A stretch of 64,000 bases of DNA from Filimonas effusa (GCF_004118675.1 NZ_SDHZ01000002.1:620001-684000), one strand, 5' to 3'; shown: positions 33,657-43,399, counted from the first letter of the stretch. A program made the numbers and translations. The notes: generated from the sequence alone by a model not told the origin.

Positions 33657-35192
33657 ATGAGCAACAAAAAAGTCAGGGTTCGTTTTGCCCCCTCTCCCAC
33701 CGGGGGTTTACACCTGGGAGGTGTAAGAACCGTTTTATTCAACTACCTGTTTGCCAAAAAACAAGGTGGCGATTTTATTCTCAGGATTGAAGATACCGAT
33801 CAAACCCGCTTTGTAGCAGGCGCAGAGGAATATATTACAGAAACCCTCAGATGGTGTGGACTGGAAGCCGATGAAGGACCGCACAAAGGAGGCAACTACG
33901 GCCCCTACCGCCAGAGCGAGCGGAAACCACTTTACCGCCAGTATGCCGAACAGCTGATCAAGAACGGGCAGGCTTATTATGCTTTCGATACGCCCGAAGA
34001 GCTCGAAGCAATGCGCCAGCAATACAAAACCGCAGAAAACCCTTCCCCGCAATACAACCACCAGCTGCGCGCCCATATGCGTAACTCTTTGTCGTTAGAC
34101 GAAGCGGCCGTAGCAAAGCTGCTCGAAGAAAATACGCCCTACGTAGTGCGTATTAAAATGCCCGACAATGAAACGGTACAGTTCACCGATATGATCCGCG
34201 GCGATATCCAGTTCAATACCTCGCAGTCCGACGATAAAGTATTACTGAAAGCCGATGGCATGCCTACCTATCACCTCGCAGTGGTAGTAGATGACCACCT
34301 GATGGAAATAAGCCATGCCTTCCGCGGCGAAGAATGGCTGCCCAGTGCACCGGTACATATCCTGCTTTGGAAATACCTGTTTGGCTTAGACCAGATGCCA
34401 CAATGGGCACACCTGCCGCTGATACTGGGGCCCGACAGCTCAAAACTAAGCAAACGTCATGGCAACAAATATGGCTTCCCCATTTTCGCCATGAACTGGA
34501 CCGACCCGCGTACACAGGACTTCACAGAAGGATTCCGTGAAAGAGGATTCCTCCCCGAAGCATTCATCAATATGCTGGCGCTGATGGGCTGGAACGATGG
34601 CAGCGGACAGGAACTCTTCAGCTTGCAGGAACTTACAGAACGCTTCGATATCAGTCGTGTAAATCATAGCGGCGCCATCTTCGATTTCGAGAAAGCAAAA
34701 TGGTTCAACCACGAATGGATTAAAAAACAGCCGGTAGAAAAATGGCAGGCCGGCGTAAAAGCATTATTCGATAAAGAGGGTATTGCTGTTGGCAACGACG
34801 CAACTTTCACTAAAGTACTGGAACTGGTAAAAGACCGCTGTACTTTACTGACAGACTTCATTCCACAGGCATCTTTCTTCTTCAAAGCGCCTGCCGAAAT
34901 TGATACTGCTTCTATTCAACCTAAATGGAATGAGCAGAAACAGCTTTTCTTTGCCGAACTCACCCGCGCATTTGAACTGGCAGCCACCTGGGATCACGAC
35001 ACGCTGGAAAAAGAATTCAAGGAAATGGCGGCGGCTCACCAGATCAAACCAGGTGAATTAATGCTGCCGCTGCGTATTATGCTCGTTGGCGGCAAATTCG
35101 GCCCCGGTGTATTCGATATCGCATCCATCATAGGTAAGGAAGCAACGATAGCCCGTATGAAGCATACGCTGGAGCTGCTGAAACAGGCATAA
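33657..35192 (+). CDS. gltX: Glutamyl-tRNA synthetase
   Basis: This class I synthetase charges tRNA-Glu. The 511-residue protein has the HIGH-type motif in RFAPSPTGGLHLGG (residues 10-23), VRTVLFNYLFAKK, the RIEDTDQTR segment, and the KMSKS-type loop KLSKRHG at about residue 262, followed by the helical anticodon-binding domain. Length is normal. The reading frame extends 29 codons further upstream, but that part overlaps the divergent deacetylase and contains the promoter box. Confidence 0.97.
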   Translation: MSNKKVRVRFAPSPTGGLHLGGVRTVLFNYLFAKKQGGDFILRIEDTDQTRFVAGAEEYITETLRWCGLEADEGPHKGGNYGPYRQSERKPLYRQYAEQLIKNGQAYYAFDTPEELEAMRQQYKTAENPSPQYNHQLRAHMRNSLSLDEAAVAKLLEENTPYVVRIKMPDNETVQFTDMIRGDIQFNTSQSDDKVLLKADGMPTYHLAVVVDDHLMEISHAFRGEEWLPSAPVHILLWKYLFGLDQMPQWAHLPLILGPDSSKLSKRHGNKYGFPIFAMNWTDPRTQDFTEGFRERGFLPEAFINMLALMGWNDGSGQELFSLQELTERFDISRVNHSGAIFDFEKAKWFNHEWIKKQPVEKWQAGVKALFDKEGIAVGNDATFTKVLELVKDRCTLLTDFIPQASFFFKAPAEIDTASIQPKWNEQKQLFFAELTRAFELAATWDHDTLEKEFKEMAAAHQIKPGELMLPLRIMLVGGKFGPGVFDIASIIGKEATIARMKHTLELLKQA

Positions 35193-35211
35193 ATAACAAA
35201 ATGACAACTGA

Positions 35212-35331
35212 TAGGAACGAGGCCGTATCACACTTATGATACGGCCTCGTTTTATTCGGGTACCTGACGAAGAAGGGTTACCGTTTAAGCAATTCTCAGC
35301 GGCTATTTTTATTTATGTGCCACCCTCGTTT
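35212..35331 (-). ncRNA. Dispersed structured element, copy 2 (candidate sRNA or 3'UTR RNA)
   Basis: Read on the minus strand, 35329-35238 matches the core at 22621-22712 at 84 of 92 positions with no gaps. It begins 22 nt after the stop of the TlpA-like gene, so like copy 1 it lies in the 3' region of a co-oriented gene and ends in the GAGGCCGTATC hairpin. Substitutions are scattered, and the GAGGGT/ACCCTT and hairpin pairings are kept. No promoter box is seen just upstream. Confidence 0.55.
35216..35251 (+). terminator. Bidirectional terminator between gltX and the TlpA-like gene
   Basis: A perfect 14-bp stem (35216-35229 with 35238-35251, AACGAGGCCGTATC) and 8-nt loop follow gltX by 23 nt, with TTTTATT after it on the plus strand. 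The same hairpin is the end of the minus-strand repeated element. Confidence 0.85.
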
Positions 35332-35351
35332 GCTAACGATCCCATGTATAT

Positions 35352-36839
35352 TTACAGCAATGCATTGAGCTGGGTCCTCAACTGTGGGTCCGAGGGCCGC
35401 TTTGCATCCGCTGAAATAATTTTGCCTTCAGGAGATATTAGTATGAAACGGGGAATGGCATTTATATTGAACTTTTGAATAAACTCCGAATCAAAGGCTT
35501 TGTCTGCCATCAGCTGAATACCTTTTAGCTGGTGCCCGTTTACATAGTCAACCCATTTGTTTTTATCGCCCGGCTGGTCAACAGATAAACTTACAAAGCT
35601 GATATTCCTGCCATGATAATCCTCTTCTACTTTGGTAAGATGCGGGATCTCTGCTTTACACGGACCACACCAGGTAGCCCATACATCGATATATACATAC
35701 TTTCCGCGCAGGCTTTTCAGTGAAACCTTTTCTCCTTTTACACTTGTATAAATAAAATCCGGTGCGGCATTATTATCAGAATAAGCTACTGCATTATTGT
35801 AGATCTTTTTTATATCCTCTCTTTGTTCCGGCGTACTGTTACCAGCCAGAAAATCTCTGTAGATCTTTTCTCGTTTAGCACTATCCTGTACCATCTTCAG
35901 GGCATTGGCAGTGAAGCTATGATTGTAATATCCTTTGATCCATTCGTCAGGGATATTTTCCATAGCAATCTGCCGTTGTAATAGCATCTGCCGTTCCCTG
36001 CCTGCATCTGCGCTCATCCCTTTCATATACTTTGTGTACATCAGGTGCGTTATATTATTAGACACAGCCATGCGGTAATACTGCGAATTACGAAAAAGAA
36101 CAGCATCATCTGCTTTCCAGTCGTTATAAAGCCGCTGATCCAGCATCTTCTTCTGTGTGCTGTCCAGTTTTTTTACGCGGCTATCTTCATAAGCTTTGTG
36201 CAGTTTCGCACTAAAGGTGCTGTCTTTTTTCTCGGGCGACTGCATGAGCTTATAGAACGCTTCTTGTTTCTTTAAATCGGTTCCGTAATAAAGAGAGTAG
36301 TTATTGAGCAGGTCGTTACAGAAAAAATAAAGGTTTTTAATTGCAACGGAGCGGTAGAATGTATCCTGTATTTCAGCAATGGCTGTACGTCCATACTGTT
36401 CAAAGGCGTTTAATTTCTGCAGGAACAGTGGTACTTCCATCATATAAACTTCCTGGGTAAATCCCTCTTCCGCCTGGGGCAAAAAAGCAGGTAAGGCGGC
36501 CTTAAGTTGTTTCACCAGGTTGTTTTCACGGGCACCGTTACCGGTAAATATATAGGCGCCATCTTTTCCTATAGCAGCATTCAATTGCAGGCCCGGCCTG
36601 AGATAAACAGTACCTATGGCTTCCGCTGAATAAAAGCCCGGGGTAACTGCCGGCAGCGTTACTTTAAAAGCCCCCTTTTCATTTACCGGGATGCTGATAT
36701 CGGTACCATCCAGATGTTTGAGATGTAACGGTGTGTTAGCAGGCGTTTTCAGCTGGCCACTAAATACCGTTGGCGCCATTTGGGCGATGGCAGCCCCGGA
36801 AAAGCAAAGGGCCGCCATTGTGTTTATCCATTTATTCAT
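35352..36839 (-). CDS. Exported TlpA-like thiol-disulfide protein
   Basis: The 495-residue protein has a signal peptide (cleaved near AIAQ, about residue 20), an N-terminal beta-rich domain, a long helical middle (about 100-350) and a C-terminal thioredoxin-like domain with the redox motif WATWCGPCKAEIPHL (about residue 391-405). This layout is common next to SusCD pairs in Chitinophagaceae. It lies 35 nt after susD on the same strand. A role in reducing or cleaving disulfides in imported material or outer-membrane proteins is an inference. Confidence 0.88.
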   Translation of the reverse strand: MNKWINTMAALCFSGAAIAQMAPTVFSGQLKTPANTPLHLKHLDGTDISIPVNEKGAFKVTLPAVTPGFYSAEAIGTVYLRPGLQLNAAIGKDGAYIFTGNGARENNLVKQLKAALPAFLPQAEEGFTQEVYMMEVPLFLQKLNAFEQYGRTAIAEIQDTFYRSVAIKNLYFFCNDLLNNYSLYYGTDLKKQEAFYKLMQSPEKKDSTFSAKLHKAYEDSRVKKLDSTQKKMLDQRLYNDWKADDAVLFRNSQYYRMAVSNNITHLMYTKYMKGMSADAGRERQMLLQRQIAMENIPDEWIKGYYNHSFTANALKMVQDSAKREKIYRDFLAGNSTPEQREDIKKIYNNAVAYSDNNAAPDFIYTSVKGEKVSLKSLRGKYVYIDVWATWCGPCKAEIPHLTKVEEDYHGRNISFVSLSVDQPGDKNKWVDYVNGHQLKGIQLMADKAFDSEFIQKFNINAIPRFILISPEGKIISADAKRPSDPQLRTQLNALL

Positions 36840-36874
36840 TATAAGATTTTTAATAGATGATAGAAAGTATAGCG

Positions 36875-38215
36875 CTACCTGTTGTTTAATTGAATACCGG
36901 GATTGAACTGCTGTACTCTTGCAGGGATTTCAAATACATAACCAGCGCCGTGCGGTGGTAATGTAGCTTCAATGACATGGGTTGTGCGGTTCACTCTTTT
37001 TACTTCAGGCATACGGCCTTCCTGGTCAAGGCGTTTCATATCCATCCAGCGCAGGCCTCCAAAAGCCAGTTCACGGCGGCGTTCTGCCAGTACCAGTTGC
37101 AAGGCCTCTTCGGCAGTGGAAGCCGGCAAAGCCGTCCACGCAGCAGGCTTTATTCTTTTCTTGCGCAGGTTATTGATGATGGTCATGGCGCCGTCCTTAT
37201 CATTATCACGCGCCAGCGCTTCGGCACGCGACAGGTACATTTCCTGGAAGGTAATACCAAAGTTGGCCCAGCCCGAGGGCGCCAGCCATATCACACCGTT
37301 GTTATTGGTATCGGTGAATAACAACGTACGCATGTCGTTATTGTTAAACAACGTTTTCAGTTCATCAGACAATAACAGGAATGTGGGAATAGAGTAGTTA
37401 TTGGATCCACGTTGCCACAGGATATCGCTGCGCAGGTCGGTATCGGGCATATCATACCCATCGGCGTAATTGTTCAGGTCGAGGATGGCATGCTGTGCTT
37501 CCAGCGCTTTGGCGGCATATTCGCCCGCCTCTTTATACAAATGCATATAGGAATATACCCTGCTTAACATACCATAGGCAGCATACCGGGTTCCGCGATA
37601 CCTGTTGATATTTGACGTTGGCATGTACAAGGCAGCCCGCTTCAGGTTGCTGATGATGGTATCCAGCACCGTTTGAACAGAAGCCCTTTGAGGAACAGCA
37701 GCAGTAACATCGGTACTGGTTACCATAGGGATACCAGGATCCTGGGCGGCAGTAGCAGGATCATAGGCTTTTGCAAAGATGGTGAGCAGGGTAAAATAGT
37801 TGTCTGCACGCACCAGCCATGCCTCCCCCAATACCGACTGCTTACGCTCCTCAGATCCGCCGGAAGCATTCAGTACATTGTTGATGATGACATTGGTATG
37901 ATATACACTCTTGTACAGGTCGCCCCATACCGCCGGATTTTCTTTTTCGTTAGGATCGAGCCCGGGCCGCCAGTAGTAGGCGTTGGCAACAGTAGTAATA
38001 TTCAATGCATCGAAGGTTTCATAGAAATCATCGGTACAATAGAGTAATTCCGGTGCAAAGGAAAAAGCAATTTCGCGGGAATTGAGGATATTTTCATAAT
38101 CCTCCAGTTTCTCAGGTATCACAATGCCCTTGGGCTTTACTTCCAGGAATTTATTACAGGAGCTTAATAGCGCAACCAGTAACAATGTATTTAATAGTAT
38201 AAACGTTTGTTTCAT
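36875..38215 (-). CDS. SusD/RagB-family nutrient-binding lipoprotein
   Basis: The 446-residue lipoprotein (signal ending LSSC, C20) caps the SusC porin and captures ligand at the cell surface. The N-terminal FLEVKPKGIVIPEKLEDYENILN and GEAWLVRADNYFTLLTIFAKAY segments and the C-terminal ERRRELAFGGLRWMDMKRL motif are typical SusD/RagB features. It follows susC by 11 nt. With no glycoside hydrolase in the locus, the ligand could be peptide, iron complex or glycan. Confidence 0.93.
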   Translation of the reverse strand: MKQTFILLNTLLLVALLSSCNKFLEVKPKGIVIPEKLEDYENILNSREIAFSFAPELLYCTDDFYETFDALNITTVANAYYWRPGLDPNEKENPAVWGDLYKSVYHTNVIINNVLNASGGSEERKQSVLGEAWLVRADNYFTLLTIFAKAYDPATAAQDPGIPMVTSTDVTAAVPQRASVQTVLDTIISNLKRAALYMPTSNINRYRGTRYAAYGMLSRVYSYMHLYKEAGEYAAKALEAQHAILDLNNYADGYDMPDTDLRSDILWQRGSNNYSIPTFLLLSDELKTLFNNNDMRTLLFTDTNNNGVIWLAPSGWANFGITFQEMYLSRAEALARDNDKDGAMTIINNLRKKRIKPAAWTALPASTAEEALQLVLAERRRELAFGGLRWMDMKRLDQEGRMPEVKRVNRTTHVIEATLPPHGAGYVFEIPARVQQFNPGIQLNNR

Positions 38216-38226
38216 GAAGGATCATC

Positions 38227-41200
38227 TTAGAAGTTGGTGAATAAGGATACGCTGTAGAAAGGCTGCTGCGGCAACCGGCGTATACCGGACTGCCTGTCTA
38301 TAGCCTCAGGATCTATATCATTTCCGCTGAACGTATAGCGGAACATATTCTGTGCCTGTAAGCGTATCTGAGTTCGTGTAAAGCCCATCTTCTGCATGAA
38401 TGGCAGCTTCGCATTATAGGTAAGAATAAGATCGCGCAACCTGATGTAATCGGCCTTACGTACAAACCTGCTGGCGTACTGGTAACCATAACGTGCATAA
38501 GAACTATAATAATACGGATCGAGGGAAGTCCCCGGCGTAAAGCCTGGTATGATGGTATTTGCCTCATCCCCCGCCTTACGCCAGTAGTTCAGCGATCCCG
38601 CTATAGGATTGGAGGTATAGGAGCCGAGGTTATTGGGATTAGGCTGCTCTGCACGCATCACATGCCCGCCGTAATACATAAACAGGAACGACAGATCAAA
38701 AGCGCCTAATGTAAACTGGTTGTTCCATCCCAATACGTATTTCGGTGTTGTTGTACCGCTATAGATAAGATCATTGAAGTTTACATCTACTACCGATGCA
38801 CCATAAAAGTTCAGGATCTTCTGGTTGCCCTTGCTGTCGTATACAAATGGTTTACCCATATTGGTAAGACCGCCGTAATTATAGCTGAATACGGCATTCA
38901 TAGGCTGATCCTGCACGTTGATGCCGGCACTGGTAATATACTGGCTGTTCGCATACTCTGTTGCTTTTACAGCCATGATCCTGTTCTTGTTAAAAGAGGC
39001 TGTCACCTGCGAACGCCATTCGAAATTCCGGGTTCTGATATTGGAAGTGTTTACCATGATCTCGAGTCCCCTGTTGCGGATAGAAGCGGTATTCGCAAAG
39101 TACTGGTTGAAGCCGGTGGTCGGATCAGCATCAAACTGACCGAAGACATCGGTAGAAAGTTTGCTATACCAGTCGATGGTACCGGAAACCCTTCCTTTGA
39201 AAAGGCTATAGTCGAGACCGAAATTGTAGTTACGGGTTGTTTCCCAACGCAGGCTTTGGTTTTCCGGCGACAACACCCTGTTCAGTGGTTGTGCTGCATA
39301 GAAAAGGCTGTTGATCCCCGATTCAAGTATGAGGAAAGGGCCATTATTGCTGCCGGGCACATTCCCGTTAAAACCTGTGGCGGCACGCAGTTTCAATTCG
39401 TTCACCCAGCTCACCGGCTGCAGGAAATCTTCTTTATCTATACGCCAGCTAAGACCCGCAGACCACAATGGCTTGTTCTTATATTTTGGATCTACACCAA
39501 ACAGGTTCGACTGATCGATACGGAAACTGCCCGTGGCGATATACTTCTCCTGCAACATATAGGTAGCCTGCGCGTAATACGACATAAACCGCCTGTCACC
39601 ATACGATTCATTGAAATAATCGGAGTATCTGACGGCCAAGCCAAACGATCCCACATCGGCAAAAGCAGGTGAATTGCTCGAGTTCAGGCGTTGCCAGTTA
39701 ACAGGTTTGCTTAACAGTGTTTGTCCGTTATAGCCGAAGTAAGTTGTCTTGAAAGCCGATGTTACCGTTTTACGCTGCTCGATACCTGCAATGCCTGAGA
39801 AGTCATGAACCGATCCAATTTTCTTATGAAAGTTCAGTTGTCCACGTACAGTATAGCTGGTTGTTTTCTGCTGGGTTTTACCCAGTATATTTCCCTGCGG
39901 AATATCCACGAATAAAGGCTTGCCCGAAGAAGGGTCTTTCGAAGCCCTGCTGTTCAGCAGGTACCTGACGGCAAACGCCTGTTCTGTCCGCAGGTTATCT
40001 TGTGTCCCCTGCTGGTTTTCGTAAGTACCACCCAACTCGGCAGATAGCCATTCCGTGACCTTGCCCTGCAGTCTTCCCTGGAAACGAATGGCCGAAAGAT
40101 AATTGGTGGTGGTATTGGCAGCCAACTCACCATAAGGAGCATAGCGCTGATCATATAACCCGGCAGCCACAAGGCGATCATTCCGTTGTTTGTTGGCAAC
40201 ATAGGATAAATAATCCTTATTGGGGCCAAGTGCAACAGCCAATGCATTACCGTTATCATCGGCAAGCCGTTCATAAGGAAAGAAATCGGTATAGGGAACA
40301 TCTCCGCCATTGGAAGACTTCGAATTGGTATAAATACCCCTGAAGTCGAAATTAATGCGTTCGCTCAGCTTATAGGTGTTTGCAAGGTTTACTATAAACT
40401 GGTTGCTATTGCTGCGTTGCTTTACCGGTTTCTCTCCTACATAATTAATGCCCAGCAGGTAGGTACTGCGATCGTTGCCGCCGCTCATATCAAAGTCGAG
40501 GTTGGTAGCCTGTCGTGTACAATAGAACAACTGCTCATATTCCTGCAGGTTATCGTATGATTTAATGGCCGCAAGTCTTTGATCGGCCTGCGCCTGGGTG
40601 ATCCTGTTTGCTTTCAGGTCGAACATCACTTCCTGTACAGGCGTTTTGGCATAGCCGTAAGTGATATAAGTTGCTTCCGAAGGATTTGCTTTACGGAACT
40701 GCTCTACCTGCAGCTGTGCATATTCATCTGCGGGTGCATATTTGAGGTAAGAGAAATCCGGGGCCGGCTGAAAAGCAGTAGTAGCACGCAAAGAAAAAGC
40801 CGGCTTACCTTGTTTGCCACGGCGTGTTTCTATGATGATAACACCATTGGAGGCACGTACCCCATAAATAGAAGAAGCGGCCGCATCACGCAGCACCGTT
40901 ACCGAAACAATATCGATAGGATTGATGGTACGGATATCTATTTCAGTAGGAAATCCATCTACTACGATCAGCGGCTGCTTTACAGCGTCAAAAGTTGAAA
41001 CGCCCCTGATGGAAAGCTCACCGGACTGACTGTTATAAACCAGTCCCGGCAGTTTACCCTCCAGGCTTTCCAGGAAGTTGCCGGTAACCGCCACCCGCTG
41101 GTCATATTGTTTCTGGGAAAGTACGGAAGCTGCTCCCGTAAGCTGGTATTTCTCCAGTTTCTGGTAGCCGGTATTCACAGCAATGGCTACATCGGAGAGG

Positions 41201-41859
41201 TTATTATCGGCTTCCTGTAAGGTAATGGCTATACCGGTTCCTTTTGCACCAACGTTCACAACCTGTGTATAACGCTGGTATCCTACGTAAGAGACCTCCA
41301 GGGTGTACGATCCGGCAGGAATACCTGTAAGAATAAAACTGCCTGCCCTGTCGGTTGTAGTTCCTTTATTTAAGGATGGCAAAGACACCGCTGCACCTTC
41401 TACAGGCTGACCCGCGGCGTTGAGTACACGCCCTTTCAGCTCCGCCACAGGTGGTGGCGGCAGAAACAGCAGATCCTCCGGTTCTGTGGCCAGCGTGGCT
41501 TTGCTGGCGTTGATAAAAATGGTATTCCCTTTAATGACATACCCCAATGGCTGATTCACCAAACACTGGCGCAGCGCTGCCTGCAGGCTTGCGTCTTTCA
41601 GGCTTACCGAAACCGGGCCTGCCTTAACAATATCGCTGCTGTTATAAAAGAATACATAACCGGTTTGTTTCTCTATGGCTGAAAACACTTTTTCCAGGGA
41701 AACATTCGTTCCCGAAAAAGTCACGTTCTGCGAAAGAGAGCGGGCAGATACCTGCACCAAAAAAGCAGTCAGAAATAAAGTAGTCAGTTTCATCTGCAAC
41801 AACATTTGCCTTGAAATAGGCGCGCGGGGGTACACGCCACGCCGAATCGTAATTTTCAT
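38227..41859 (-). CDS. SusC/RagA TonB-dependent transporter with STN signalling domain
   Basis: The 1,210-residue outer-membrane transporter has a short basic lead, a signal segment (TTLFLTAFLVQVSA), an STN domain (about 45-115) that can signal to a FecR anti-sigma, a carboxypeptidase-regulatory-like beta domain (about 140-215), a plug with the GELSIRGVSTFDAVKQPLIVVDG region, and a long C-terminal beta-barrel ending in aromatic F. The STN domain fits the sigma/FecR genes just upstream. The first bases of the gene overlap a plus-strand promoter box for a possible antisense RNA. Confidence 0.95.
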   Translation of the reverse strand: MKITIRRGVYPRAPISRQMLLQMKLTTLFLTAFLVQVSARSLSQNVTFSGTNVSLEKVFSAIEKQTGYVFFYNSSDIVKAGPVSVSLKDASLQAALRQCLVNQPLGYVIKGNTIFINASKATLATEPEDLLFLPPPPVAELKGRVLNAAGQPVEGAAVSLPSLNKGTTTDRAGSFILTGIPAGSYTLEVSYVGYQRYTQVVNVGAKGTGIAITLQEADNNLSDVAIAVNTGYQKLEKYQLTGAASVLSQKQYDQRVAVTGNFLESLEGKLPGLVYNSQSGELSIRGVSTFDAVKQPLIVVDGFPTEIDIRTINPIDIVSVTVLRDAAASSIYGVRASNGVIIIETRRGKQGKPAFSLRATTAFQPAPDFSYLKYAPADEYAQLQVEQFRKANPSEATYITYGYAKTPVQEVMFDLKANRITQAQADQRLAAIKSYDNLQEYEQLFYCTRQATNLDFDMSGGNDRSTYLLGINYVGEKPVKQRSNSNQFIVNLANTYKLSERINFDFRGIYTNSKSSNGGDVPYTDFFPYERLADDNGNALAVALGPNKDYLSYVANKQRNDRLVAAGLYDQRYAPYGELAANTTTNYLSAIRFQGRLQGKVTEWLSAELGGTYENQQGTQDNLRTEQAFAVRYLLNSRASKDPSSGKPLFVDIPQGNILGKTQQKTTSYTVRGQLNFHKKIGSVHDFSGIAGIEQRKTVTSAFKTTYFGYNGQTLLSKPVNWQRLNSSNSPAFADVGSFGLAVRYSDYFNESYGDRRFMSYYAQATYMLQEKYIATGSFRIDQSNLFGVDPKYKNKPLWSAGLSWRIDKEDFLQPVSWVNELKLRAATGFNGNVPGSNNGPFLILESGINSLFYAAQPLNRVLSPENQSLRWETTRNYNFGLDYSLFKGRVSGTIDWYSKLSTDVFGQFDADPTTGFNQYFANTASIRNRGLEIMVNTSNIRTRNFEWRSQVTASFNKNRIMAVKATEYANSQYITSAGINVQDQPMNAVFSYNYGGLTNMGKPFVYDSKGNQKILNFYGASVVDVNFNDLIYSGTTTPKYVLGWNNQFTLGAFDLSFLFMYYGGHVMRAEQPNPNNLGSYTSNPIAGSLNYWRKAGDEANTIIPGFTPGTSLDPYYYSSYARYGYQYASRFVRKADYIRLRDLILTYNAKLPFMQKMGFTRTQIRLQAQNMFRYTFSGNDIDPEAIDRQSGIRRLPQQPFYSVSLFTNF

Positions 41860-41866
41860 ACTTTTG
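41859..41866 (+). promoter_or_regulatory. Antisense -7 box over the susC start codon
   Basis: TACTTTTG on the plus strand matches TAnnTTTG. Its first bases overlap the susC start codon on the other strand. Transcription from it would run away from susC through its leader to the terminator at 41924-41959. Confidence 0.4.
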
Positions 41867-41871
41867 CGTTA

Positions 41872-41959
41872 GTTTGGGTTTAAAAAATAGTCTGTCGAGG
41901 ACTTGATATAGATCCAGATACTTAGCCCCTTGCGCCTTCACCTGCAGGGGGCTTTTTTC
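41872..41959 (+). ncRNA. Candidate sRNA antisense to the susC leader
   Basis: A plus-strand -7 box (41859-41866) is followed, within 90 nt and without any open frame, by a textbook intrinsic terminator: a 10-bp stem (41924-41933 with 41944-41953, one G-T pair) and TTTTTT. No plus-strand gene lies upstream that would need this terminator. The minus strand after the hairpin has no T-run. Bacteroides PULs are known to carry DonS-type antisense RNAs in the same position, repressing susC. The exact 5' end is inferred. Confidence 0.55.
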
Positions 41960-41989
41960 TGCGTTTCCTGTTATACGGTCATTTTCATT

Positions 41990-43315
41990 TTATTCAATTA
42001 CTATTTTATTACCAGGCTCAATCCGGTATTTCACATGCGTGAAAGCCAATCCTTCCATCAGTTCCTGGAGGGAAAGATTACGGCCTATTTTGCCGGTAAA
42101 AGTTTCTCCACCGGGGTTTCGCTCATAAGCAACCTGCACCTGGTACCAGCGCTCCACCTGGCGCATGATAGCGCGGAGATCAGCTTTCTTAAAACTGAAT
42201 AATCCCTCTTTCCAGGCTATGGATTGCTGTACATCGGCATGCACGATCGCAAGCCCTCCTGCCGTATTACGTTGCGACTGCTGGCCAGGCAACAATAGTT
42301 TCGGCTGCAGCTTTAAAGTCTGGCCTGCAATACTGTCAAACGGCAAAGCAGTAACACTCACGCTGCCTTCAAGTAAAGTAGTATTGGTAAGCGGTTCGTT
42401 GGCATAGGCATTTATATTGAAATGGGTACCCAATACCTGCACCAGCTGGCCGGGCGATTGTACTTTAAATGGCCTGCTGCTATTGGATGTCACTTCGAAA
42501 TAAGCTTCTCCTGTTAATGATACAAGACGCTCATTACCGGCAAATGCTGTAGGATATCGCAATGTAGAAGCAGCATTGAGCCATACTTTACTGCCGTCAG
42601 GCAACACAACATTGAATTGTCGCCCCGGCGGCGTACGAAGTGTATTGAACAGCTGCGCGCCTGTACCTGCAAACCCGTTGCCCGCGATATAAACCAGTGA
42701 ACCATCAGCCGTTTTGGTGATAGTTCCGTTGGCATCACTGGCAACAGCGCCATTAGCGGCGCTATCGAGCAGAATTGTACTGCCATCTGCCAGCGTTAGT
42801 ATAGCACCATTTCGCCCGGGAGGGATAGCAGCAATAGCAATTGCCGGCTGTTCCTGCGGTTTATGTAGGGGCCATTTTAACCAAACCGCTGTACTTACAA
42901 ACAGCAGGAGTATTGCAGCTGCATAAGCCATTCGTTGCAGCCTGCGGCGCATGGTTACTACCGGTGCAGACAAAGCTTTATGGCTAAGGGTTGTTGCCGC
43001 CACCTGTTCCTTCCGGCTTATTGCAGCCAGGCCCGTTTCCTGCGGCATTATGGAATGAGCTGCTGCCGGCAGGATCTCAGAATAGCTTACGCCGTGCTGT
43101 ATTACCGGCATGATACGATCAAGAAGTTGTTGCCTGATATTTTCATCGGGCGCATTATCATAGTGCTGCCTGCCCAGGTCATCATCGATGATTCCGGCAA
43201 GCACGCGGCTGTAGTCATCGTTCTGCAACAGCGTATGCAGTTGGGCACGCTCCTGCGGGGAGGCCGTTTCGGACATATATTTATCCAATAAATCTCTGAG
43301 CAGCGTAGCATTCAT
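41990..43315 (-). CDS. FecR-family anti-sigma factor
   Basis: The 441-residue inner-membrane protein has a cytoplasmic N-terminal sigma-binding region, a transmembrane helix at about residues 130-150 (RRLQRMAYAAAILLLFVSTAVWL) and a periplasmic FecR domain with the PPGRQFNVVLPDGSKVWLNA signature and LTGEAYFEV. The C-terminal DUF4974-like domain (GLFSFKKADLRAIMRQVERWYQVQV) contacts the STN domain of the transporter. It follows the sigma gene by 84 nt. It relays ligand occupancy of SusC to the sigma factor. Confidence 0.94.
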   Translation of the reverse strand: MNATLLRDLLDKYMSETASPQERAQLHTLLQNDDYSRVLAGIIDDDLGRQHYDNAPDENIRQQLLDRIMPVIQHGVSYSEILPAAAHSIMPQETGLAAISRKEQVAATTLSHKALSAPVVTMRRRLQRMAYAAAILLLFVSTAVWLKWPLHKPQEQPAIAIAAIPPGRNGAILTLADGSTILLDSAANGAVASDANGTITKTADGSLVYIAGNGFAGTGAQLFNTLRTPPGRQFNVVLPDGSKVWLNAASTLRYPTAFAGNERLVSLTGEAYFEVTSNSSRPFKVQSPGQLVQVLGTHFNINAYANEPLTNTTLLEGSVSVTALPFDSIAGQTLKLQPKLLLPGQQSQRNTAGGLAIVHADVQQSIAWKEGLFSFKKADLRAIMRQVERWYQVQVAYERNPGGETFTGKIGRNLSLQELMEGLAFTHVKYRIEPGNKIVIE

Positions 43316-43399
43316 ATGTTAAAGACGTTATTGCGTGAAAACAGGGTTGCTCTGTTCCGGGATTTTTTTTCAAACAGGCAAAATGCATAGATGGTGGGT

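Noticed and set aside
32927-33790. Long plus-strand open frame of 287 codons
   Set aside because: It is antisense to the polysaccharide deacetylase and overlaps the start of gltX in another frame; its translation has no recognisable domain.
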